A stretch of 6,617 nucleotides of DNA from an uncultured Rhodospirillales bacterium (lineage in GTDB: Bacteria > Pseudomonadota > Alphaproteobacteria > CALMVH01), in the NCBI GenBank assembly GCA_937873165.1, contig CALMVH010000001.1, positions 4,076 through 10,692 of the forward strand. Direction: 5' to 3'. The position numbers were made by a program, and so were the translations under genes. The number at the start of each line of letters is the position of its first letter. The first letter of the stretch is position 1. A model generated the notes under the pieces. The model searched no databases. It saw only the letters and a program-made list of their open reading frames with translations, and was not told where the DNA came from. Below are positions 1 through 6,617 of this stretch, in pieces.

Positions 1-1
1 G

Positions 2-1616
<1,615 letters not shown>

Positions 1617-1618
<2 letters not shown>

Positions 1619-1621
1619 GGA
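1617..1621 (+). promoter_or_regulatory. Ribosome-binding site of kdpC, overlapping the kdpB stop
   Basis: GAGGA lies 7 bases before the ATG at 1629 and shares bases with the kdpB stop codon TGA (1616-1618). It fixes the kdpC start at 1629 rather than the upstream in-frame TTG at 1611, which lies inside kdpB. The arrangement suggests translational coupling of kdpB and kdpC. Confidence 0.75.
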
Positions 1622-1628
1622 TCCAGCC

Positions 1629-2219
1629 ATGCTCCGCGAACTGCGCCCTGCTTTCATCCTGATCGTGCTCATGTCGGTTTTGACCGGATTGATCTATCCC
1701 CTGGCCGTGCTGGGCGTCGGCAGGGTTATCTTTCCCGGGCGAGCCTCCGGCAGCCTGGTCCAGCAGGATGGCAAGATTATCGGCTCGTCGCTTATCGGGC
1801 AGGCGTTCACCAGCGACCGGTACTTCCATGGCCGGGTTTCCGCCATTACCTCGACCGACGCGCAGAATAATGCGACTCCCGACCCGTACGATGCCACCTC
1901 TTCCTCGGGCTCCAACCTGGGTCCTACCAGTCAGGCGCTGCTCGACCGCGTAGCGGCCGACGTCGCCAGGATGAAGGTGGATAACAACGCTGCGGTGCCG
2001 GTCGATCTCGTCACCAGTTCCGCAAGCGGTCTCGACCCCGACATCTCGCCAGAAGCCGCAGCCTTCCAGGTCGGGCGTGTGGCGAAAGCCCGTGGCCTCG
2101 ACCCGGCCCAGGTTACTGGGCTGGTAAACCGGAGCGTGCGCGGACGGGTGCTGGGCATTCTGGGCGAGCCGCGCGTCAACGTCCTGGCTCTCAACCGGGA
2201 ACTCGATACCATTCGGTGA
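1629..2219 (+). CDS. kdpC: KdpC, accessory subunit of the KdpFABC potassium pump
   Basis: Single-span membrane subunit that assembles with KdpA and KdpB and is thought to aid ATP binding and complex stability. The ATG at 1629 gives 196 residues, close to the roughly 190 of the E. coli protein. One N-terminal membrane helix (about residues 8-31) contains the conserved GLIYPLAV stretch, followed by a soluble domain. Family landmarks are GQAFTSDRYFHGR (57-69), SGSNLGPT (93-100), SGLDPDISPEAAAFQ (133-147) and the C-terminal VNVLALNRELD. The gene is the last visible one of the kdp operon: it ends 41 bases before the stop of convergent recQ, and no kdpD or kdpE follows. No frameshift or missing motif was seen. 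Confidence 0.97.
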   Translation: MLRELRPAFILIVLMSVLTGLIYPLAVLGVGRVIFPGRASGSLVQQDGKIIGSSLIGQAFTSDRYFHGRVSAITSTDAQNNATPDPYDATSSSGSNLGPTSQALLDRVAADVARMKVDNNAAVPVDLVTSSASGLDPDISPEAAAFQVGRVAKARGLDPAQVTGLVNRSVRGRVLGILGEPRVNVLALNRELDTIR

Positions 2220-2260
2220 CGATACGCCCTGATGACCCGAGGGGCACTCCGTCGTTCGAC

Positions 2261-4129
2261 TTACTCCGACTTGCTGGCGAAATGCGCCTCGATGGTGTCG
2301 AGAAAAATCTTGCCGAGGTCCTTCAATTTCGCGGCACCGACGCCGTTGACCTCGGAAAAGGCCAGCAGCGTGCGCGGACAGCGTTCCGCCATGTCGATCA
2401 GCGTACGGGCCGAGAACACAACAAACGCCGGCACCTGACGCTCGCGCGCCAGGCGGAGTCTTGTTGCCTTCAGCGCCGCCAACAAGGCGGAGTCGCCACC
2501 TTCGGCGGCGCCGCTGTCGCGCATGCGCGTCTTGTTGCGCGATGTCGGACGCGGCGGTTCGGGCCGGTACAGGAAGGCAAGGTCTCCCCGCCCGAGAGCA
2601 CGCCCTTTCTCCGCGATGAAAAGTCCTCCGTACCCCGCGATGTCGAGGACCAGGAAGCCGCCGGCGATCAGCTGGCGGATCAGTGAGTGCCATTCGCTGT
2701 TCCGGCGGGCCTTGCCGCTGCCAAAGCTTGCGAGTGTCTGGTGGCCGCGTTCGACAAGCTTTTGCGTTTCGTGTCCGCGCAGCACATCGACGATGTAGCC
2801 CGGACCAAACCGTTCGCCGGTTTCGGCGATGGCGGCCAGGACAAGGCGGGCCTCGGCCGCGCCGTCAGACCGGGGTTCCTGGTCGAGGCAATTGTCGCAA
2901 TTCCCGCACGGCATCGCGCTCTCGCCGAAGTAGTTCAGCAGGATCTGACGTCGGCACTGCGCTGTTTCGCAAAAGCCGATCAGCGTATCCAGCCTGCCGT
3001 GCGAACGCCGCTTGTGCTCTGCGGAGGCGTCCTCACCATCGATGAACTGACGCCGCATGCGGATATCCCCGAGGCCGAACACCATGCACGCTTCGGAGGA
3101 CCGCCCGTCGCGCCCTGCCCGTCCGATTTCCTGGTAGTAGGCTTCCAGGCTACCCGGCAGGTCAGTGTGGAAGACAAAAGCGACATCGGGCTTGTCGATT
3201 CCCATGCCGAAGGCGATAGTCGCCACCATTACGACGCCGGACTCGGTCATGAAGCTGTTCTGGTTCGTGTCGCGCGCGTCCTTGTCCATGCCCGCGTGGT
3301 ACGCCAGAGCGGGTACGCCGTGACGCTGGAGCAAGGCGGCGGTTTCCTCTGTCTTCTTGCGTGACAGGCAGTAGACGATGCCGCTGCGGCCTTCGTGACG
3401 GCGGATGAAATCGAGCAACTGGCGAGGTCCGTCCTGCCTTGCCTCCACCGCCAGCCTGATGTTCGGCCGGTCGAAACCCAGCACCAGCGTTTCAACCTGC
3501 CCGGCGAACAGCCGCTGGGAAATGTCGCCGCGTGTTGTTTCGTCGGCCGTGGCGGTCAACGCGATGATCGGCACGCCCGGAAACACGGTACGCAGCCGGG
3601 AAAGATCCTCGTAGTCGGTCCGGAACGCCGGCCCCCACTGCGAGATGCAATGCGCCTCGTCGACGGCGATCAACCGGACAGGAAGCCGCCGCAACGCGTC
3701 GAGCATCCGTTCGGTCATCAGCCGTTCCGGCGCCAGGTATAGCAGGCGGGTTTCGCCAGACGCCACGCGCCGCCAAGCGGCGACGTTCGCCTCGCGCGGC
3801 AGGGACGAGTTGATTGTGTCCGCGGCGACACCCGCCAGGCGCAACGCCGACACCTGATCCTGCATCAGGGCCACCAGCGGCGACACAACAATCGTCAACC
3901 CGCCCAGTATCAGCGCCGGCACCTGGTAGCACAACGATTTGCCGGCACCCGTGGGCATGACCGCCAGCACATGCCGCTTATCCAGAAGCGCCTCGATCGC
4001 AACCAGCTGACCGGGCCGGAAACCATCGAAGCCGAACACGTCCTTCAGGATGCGGTGCTTCGGATCGGCCGCGGCCGGCAGCATTTCGGCTGCGGAGTCC
4101 CGCATCATAACGTTTTCCACAGGTCTCAT
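2261..4129 (-). CDS. recQ: RecQ, ATP-dependent 3'-5' DNA helicase
   Basis: Superfamily 2 helicase that unwinds DNA in recombinational repair and stalled-fork processing. With the ATG at 4129 it has 622 residues (E. coli RecQ has 609). Domains in order: motif 0 FGFDGFRPGQ (32-41), Walker A MPTGAGKS (58-65, Lys64), DEAH (157-160), ALTATA (190-195), motif V around VATIAFGMGIDKPD (302-315), arginine-finger motif YYQEIGRAGRDG (331-342), the RQC zinc cluster Cys392, Cys408, Cys411, Cys414, a winged-helix region (about 427-523) and one HRDC domain (about 546-617). The aromatic-rich loop after DEAH reads CISQWGPAFR instead of the E. coli-type CISQWGHDFR. Start choice: ATG 4129 has an AAGG six bases upstream; a GTG at 4144 would fall inside a palindrome, and ATG codons at 4108 and 4105 are also possible. 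It is convergent with kdpC and follows the exo-type genes on the same strand, 139 bases downstream of them. Confidence 0.96.
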   Translation of the reverse strand: MRPVENVMMRDSAAEMLPAAADPKHRILKDVFGFDGFRPGQLVAIEALLDKRHVLAVMPTGAGKSLCYQVPALILGGLTIVVSPLVALMQDQVSALRLAGVAADTINSSLPREANVAAWRRVASGETRLLYLAPERLMTERMLDALRRLPVRLIAVDEAHCISQWGPAFRTDYEDLSRLRTVFPGVPIIALTATADETTRGDISQRLFAGQVETLVLGFDRPNIRLAVEARQDGPRQLLDFIRRHEGRSGIVYCLSRKKTEETAALLQRHGVPALAYHAGMDKDARDTNQNSFMTESGVVMVATIAFGMGIDKPDVAFVFHTDLPGSLEAYYQEIGRAGRDGRSSEACMVFGLGDIRMRRQFIDGEDASAEHKRRSHGRLDTLIGFCETAQCRRQILLNYFGESAMPCGNCDNCLDQEPRSDGAAEARLVLAAIAETGERFGPGYIVDVLRGHETQKLVERGHQTLASFGSGKARRNSEWHSLIRQLIAGGFLVLDIAGYGGLFIAEKGRALGRGDLAFLYRPEPPRPTSRNKTRMRDSGAAEGGDSALLAALKATRLRLARERQVPAFVVFSARTLIDMAERCPRTLLAFSEVNGVGAAKLKDLGKIFLDTIEAHFASKSE

Positions 4130-4135
4130 TAGAAG

Positions 4136-4139
4136 CCTT
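4136..4139 (-). promoter_or_regulatory. Likely ribosome-binding site of recQ
   Basis: AAGG on the minus strand lies six bases before the ATG at 4129. It is short but well placed and supports that start. The perfect hairpin of the neighbouring repeat begins only three bases upstream of it (stem end at 4143), so folding of the mRNA leader could affect ribosome access. Confidence 0.45.
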
Positions 4140-4232
4140 GTCACTCCCGCGAAAGCGGGAGTCCAGACTAAAACAGCCGATCCAATGCTCCACGCGACGT
4201 GATTGGAGTTCGGCTTTCGCGGAGCTGACGAA
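4138..4232. repeat. REP/BIME-like palindromic element (two inverted arms)
   Basis: The left arm (about 4138-4166) contains a perfect 8-base stem, ACTCCCGC (4143-4150) and GCGGGAGT (4155-4162), around GAAA on the plus strand (TTTC on the minus strand). The right arm (about 4204-4232) is a degraded inverted copy: its core GCTTTCGCGG and the flanking TGGA- and TGACGAA-type ends match the reverse complement of the left arm, with several mismatches and small gaps. Between them is a further hairpin, TCCAAT (4181-4186) with ATTGGA (4202-4207) and CACG (4191-4194) with CGTG (4198-4201). The core resembles extragenic palindromes I recall as repeated in sphingomonad and other proteobacterial genomes. 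Copy number cannot be judged from this window. It fills most of the exoO-recQ gap and may be a mobilised REP pair, a transcript 3'-end hairpin, or both. There is no clear T-run making it a standard terminator. Confidence 0.75.
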
Positions 4233-4268
4233 CGAGGTGAGCATGATCCCCTACATCCGAACCTAAAC

Positions 4269-5201
4269 CTACAGTTTTCTGCGCAGGCGTTCCACGCGGG
4301 CCCAGACCGGCTGCCACAGATGCCTGACGCCGCCGGGGCAATACCGCACCGCCGCGATGGCGGCAGGCAGGCTCTTGCGTTTAAGCGCTCCGATCAGCAG
4401 CGTGTAGGCATAGGCCTCGCGCAGGCTGCGCGTGCGTCGTTGCTGTGCCTCGGCCGCTTCGGGATCAAAGCGGTATCTTCGCCAAAGCTTGCCATCCGCC
4501 GCGGACATGCGGTCGATGTCGGCCAAGGCAAGGCGGTGCGAGATCGATCCGGCACGAACGGTGTAGCTATATCCTGGGATCGGATCGACGGCACAAACGG
4601 CGCCGTTTGCCAGCGCCTCGGCCAAAAACTGGTAATCCTCGCCGATGCGGATGTCCGGATCGTACGCGAGACAGTGCTGGCGCAGGAACGCGGCGAAGAT
4701 GACCGGCTTCAGGTACCCCAGCGTATGCCCGCGCGCAAACAAACCGTTCCCGGCTATGAACCGCGCCAGTGTCAAAGGTTCGAGGCTGCGCAACGTGGCA
4801 TCGGAAAACATGGGGAATCGTTCTCCATCCGCCTCGCGCTCGATCAGCAGATTGTCCACCACGATATCCGCGGCCCGTGAAACGCCCAAGTCCAAGCAGC
4901 GTTGCAGGCGTCCCGGCTTGAACTGGTCATCGCCGTCGAGAACCGCAATCCAGCTCCCGGTTGCCATGGCAATCCCGGTATTTCGAGCCACGCTCGGACC
5001 TCCATTACTGTGAAGGCGGACGATCCTCAGGCGAGGATCGTCCATCGCGCACAGTCTGGTCCAGGTGTTGTCGGTCGAACAATCGTCTACAACGATGACC
5101 TCCAGGCTGGGGCCGGCCTGGTCCAGCGCGCTGGCAAGCGTCCGCGCTATGTAGCGTTCGACATTGTAGGTCGTAACGATGACGGAAACATCGATCGGCA
5201 T
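4269..5201 (-). CDS. exoO: Family-2 glycosyltransferase, ExoO-like (exopolysaccharide repeat-unit assembly)
   Basis: Predicted cytoplasmic or membrane-associated inverting glycosyltransferase of 310 residues with a GT-A fold. Visible motifs: N-terminal VSVIVTTYN (to 13), nucleotide-binding VVDDCSTDNT (37-46), GGPSVARNTG (67-76), the metal-binding DGDD (89-92) and the probable catalytic-base motif GEDYQF (187-192). The middle stretch (VVDNLL, FIAGNGLF, LGYLKP, RAGSISH) is what I recall of rhizobial ExoO, which adds a beta-1,6-linked glucose, the fifth sugar of the succinoglycan unit. Membership of the GT2 family is certain; the donor and acceptor here are inference. ATG 5201 starts three bases after the exoM-like stop, with only a weak GGA (5208-5210) as ribosome-binding site, so translation is probably coupled. 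It is the last exo-type gene before recQ. Confidence 0.85.
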   Translation of the reverse strand: MPIDVSVIVTTYNVERYIARTLASALDQAGPSLEVIVVDDCSTDNTWTRLCAMDDPRLRIVRLHSNGGPSVARNTGIAMATGSWIAVLDGDDQFKPGRLQRCLDLGVSRAADIVVDNLLIEREADGERFPMFSDATLRSLEPLTLARFIAGNGLFARGHTLGYLKPVIFAAFLRQHCLAYDPDIRIGEDYQFLAEALANGAVCAVDPIPGYSYTVRAGSISHRLALADIDRMSAADGKLWRRYRFDPEAAEAQQRRTRSLREAYAYTLLIGALKRKSLPAAIAAVRYCPGGVRHLWQPVWARVERLRRKL

Positions 5202-5204
5202 GGC

Positions 5205-6128
5205 CTATCCGCGCCCGTATTGTTCGAGGTCGGACTTACCCAGCAGGCGCGCGACGACGCCGGCATGCAGCGCGCCCCGGATCAAGCATTGGCGCATGTG
5301 GCCTGCCTTGCGGCTGGGCACCATGGCAGCCCCGAGGCATGCCGCCAGTTTCAGCAAGGCCTTGGTCACAATGGCCGCACCGCCGCCGGTTGCCTTTTCA
5401 AGTAACAAGAAGCCATGCGTCTGGCCCGCCCTGAACCGTCGCTTCAGCAGCCAAGCGAACGTAGCCCTGTCCCTTGGAACAAGTTCGGTGACGATCGCCG
5501 CCGGGCTGAAGCCGATCCGGGCGCCCGCAGCATGCGCGGTGTCGAAAAACGCCGTATCCTCGCCGCCCGACCGGCCAAGCTCCTCGCGAAAGGTGAGGTT
5601 CACGAAGGGAGCGGCCGTGCGGCGGAACAGCACGTTCGATGTATAGCCGGTCCGGATCTCCCCGCCGGTCCAGACGGGTCCCGCCGAGTGCAAATCGGAT
5701 TGTTGGATCCAGCCGGAACAATCATTCGGGTAGAGAGCCTTGACGGGGCCCAGCACGACGTCGATCCCGTCGATCAAGCCTTCACTTAGGTACGATAGCC
5801 AGTTCTCGGTCACGAGTTCGTCGTCATCGATGAACGCCAGCCAAGGCGCTTGCGCTGCGCGCAGGCACGCATTGCGGGCGACCGAAATATTGCGCGCGGG
5901 CGCATGGATGTAATCCACAGGCAGGCCAGTGCGGGCGGCTGCCTGCTCGACGACGGGCCGCGCGCTGGGCGTATCGTCGTTGTCCGCGACGATCACACGG
6001 AAGGACAAGCCCGAACGCAGCGTCATGTCGGCAAGCGATTGCAGTGTCGCGGCGATATGGGGCCGGCGGAATGTGCAGATGCAGATGTCAGCCTGAAACG
6101 CTGACGGGCTTGCTGTAGCGGATGCCAT
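5205..6128 (-). CDS. exoM: Family-2 glycosyltransferase, ExoM-like
   Basis: GT-A type glycosyltransferase of 307 residues, close to the length of rhizobial ExoM, which adds a beta-1,4-linked glucose (fourth sugar of the succinoglycan unit). Motifs in order: DICICTFRRP (14-23), VIVADNDD (45-52), NISVARN (80-86), the metal-binding DDDE (101-104), GEIRTGYTSNVLFRR (156-170), GGEDTAFF (188-195, probable catalytic base) and LLKRRFRAGQTHG (227-239). A hydrophobic C-terminal stretch around 251-271 could anchor it to the membrane. The GEIRTGYTSNVL and GGEDT blocks are the reason for the ExoM rather than a generic GT2 call; true sugar specificity is not shown by the sequence. ATG 6128 is chosen because a strong AGGAGGG precedes it by seven bases. 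That start lies inside the upstream exoA-like gene, giving a 41-base overlap, and the stop is three bases before the exoO-like start. Confidence 0.87.
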   Translation of the reverse strand: MASATASPSAFQADICICTFRRPHIAATLQSLADMTLRSGLSFRVIVADNDDTPSARPVVEQAAARTGLPVDYIHAPARNISVARNACLRAAQAPWLAFIDDDELVTENWLSYLSEGLIDGIDVVLGPVKALYPNDCSGWIQQSDLHSAGPVWTGGEIRTGYTSNVLFRRTAAPFVNLTFREELGRSGGEDTAFFDTAHAAGARIGFSPAAIVTELVPRDRATFAWLLKRRFRAGQTHGFLLLEKATGGGAAIVTKALLKLAACLGAAMVPSRKAGHMRQCLIRGALHAGVVARLLGKSDLEQYGRG

Positions 6129-6617
6129 TTCGTTGCCCTCCTGCTTTGAAGACGATTGCCTGCCAGAAGCCGATCGACCATCCCAGGTGCATGATAAGGG
6201 CGGCGGGTCCGGCGAGTGCGACGGAAAGACGATTCGCCTTGATGCCCAGCAGCGTTCCGTACCCGAGGCACAGCAGCATCCAGGCGACGAACGGAAGTAT
6301 GGCGGCTACGGTGAACGGCGTGGCGCATGCTAGGCAGGATGCCGGAACCACAGCGGCGGGAGCAAGCTGGCGAAGCCGCGGACGGGCCTTGTGTTTCTGG
6401 ATGGTCCGAACGCGGCCCTGCCCATACTTCACGTATTGCTTGAACAGCGGCAGCGGCGCCGAGCGGGGATAATATTGTAAAGACGTCTGGTTCGTCAGCC
6501 AGATGCCATAGCCGGACCGGGCCAGCCGAATATCAAGTTCGGCATCCTCGTTATGGGAAAAGTTTTCATCATAGCCGTTCACGGCCCTGAATGCCTCCAT
6601 CCGCATCAGCGCGTGGT
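6088..6617 (-). CDS. exoA: Family-2 glycosyltransferase, ExoA-like, C-terminal part (5'-truncated by window edge)
   Basis: The frame is open to the window end (codons for H-A-L precede the first visible Met at 6606), so this is the C-terminal half of a longer protein; rhizobial ExoA is about 330 residues. From that Met, 172 residues are seen: VNGYDENFSHNEDAELDIRL (9-28), whose NEDAELD is the catalytic-base block of GT2 enzymes, then QYYPRSAPLPLFKQYVKYGQGR (44-65 region), then hydrophobic segments around 82-120 and 127-152 that probably span the membrane. ExoA adds the first glucose to lipid-linked galactose in succinoglycan synthesis; transfer of that role to this protein is inference from motif likeness and gene order. 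The nucleotide-binding N-terminal half cannot be checked here. It overlaps the next gene by 41 bases, which points to one transcript. Confidence 0.82.
   Translation of the reverse strand, partial: HALMRMEAFRAVNGYDENFSHNEDAELDIRLARSGYGIWLTNQTSLQYYPRSAPLPLFKQYVKYGQGRVRTIQKHKARPRLRQLAPAAVVPASCLACATPFTVAAILPFVAWMLLCLGYGTLLGIKANRLSVALAGPAALIMHLGWSIGFWQAIVFKAGGQRNGIRYSKPVSVSG
6136..6142 (-). promoter_or_regulatory. Strong ribosome-binding site of the exoM-like gene, inside the exoA-like gene
   Basis: AGGAGGG on the minus strand lies seven bases before the ATG at 6128 and within the coding sequence of the upstream glycosyltransferase. It is the best Shine-Dalgarno match among the starts in the window and decides the start and therefore the 41-base gene overlap. 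Confidence 0.8.

Noticed and set aside
2225..2260. Possible terminator hairpins between kdpC and recQ (GCCC 2226-2229 with GGGC 2242-2245; GTCG-TT-CGAC 2251-2260)
   Set aside because: The stems are only four pairs, one with a 12-base loop and the other with a 2-base loop, and neither is followed by a T-run.
2216..3364. Two plus-strand open frames (156 and 225 codons) antisense to recQ
   Set aside because: Both are shadows of the conserved RecQ coding region, with no convincing ribosome-binding site or domain.
4163..4200. Possible recQ promoter between the repeat arms (TTGGAT-like -35 on the minus strand)
   Set aside because: No -10 box at a sensible spacing could be found, and the bases are already explained by the internal hairpin.
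3978..4244. Minus-strand 88-codon frame containing a SLDSRFRGSD-like peptide
   Set aside because: This peptide is the usual spurious translation of the REP palindrome. The rest overlaps the recQ N-terminus out of frame.

Overview
The window is high-GC DNA with dense gene packing. It looks like an alphaproteobacterial chromosome, most likely a sphingomonad such as Novosphingobium or Sphingobium. That assignment rests on protein style, base composition and a REP-like palindrome of the 'CCCGC-GAAA-GCGGG' type that I recall as common in that group. It is an inference, since no rRNA or other phylogenetic marker is present.

Layout: (1) Bases 2-2219, plus strand, hold the 3' end of a high-affinity potassium-uptake operon: kdpB (5'-truncated by the window edge) followed 10 bases later by complete kdpC. 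(2) After a 41-base convergent gap, recQ, a full-length RecQ DNA helicase, lies on the minus strand (2261-4129). (3) A 139-base intergenic stretch (4130-4268) holds a REP/BIME-like inverted-repeat element that ends at the recQ ribosome-binding site. (4) Bases 4269-6617, minus strand, hold three tightly packed family-2 glycosyltransferase genes. In transcription order they resemble exoA (5' part outside the window), exoM and exoO of the succinoglycan pathway.

How the genes work together: KdpB is the ATP-hydrolysing P-type subunit and KdpC the accessory subunit of the KdpFABC potassium pump. No kdpD or kdpE sensor/regulator gene follows kdpC here. The three glycosyltransferases would add successive sugars to a lipid-linked exopolysaccharide repeat unit at the inner face of the cytoplasmic membrane. 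Their order A-M-O matches the A-M-O segment of the rhizobial exoHKLAMONP operon, but exoN and exoP do not follow; recQ does. RecQ is a DNA-repair gene with no evident functional tie to either neighbour.

The genes themselves are ordinary and well conserved. The points most worth a second look are the palindromic element at the recQ 5' end, the truncated exo-type synteny, and a substituted aromatic-rich loop in RecQ. I did not find a convincing novel system.
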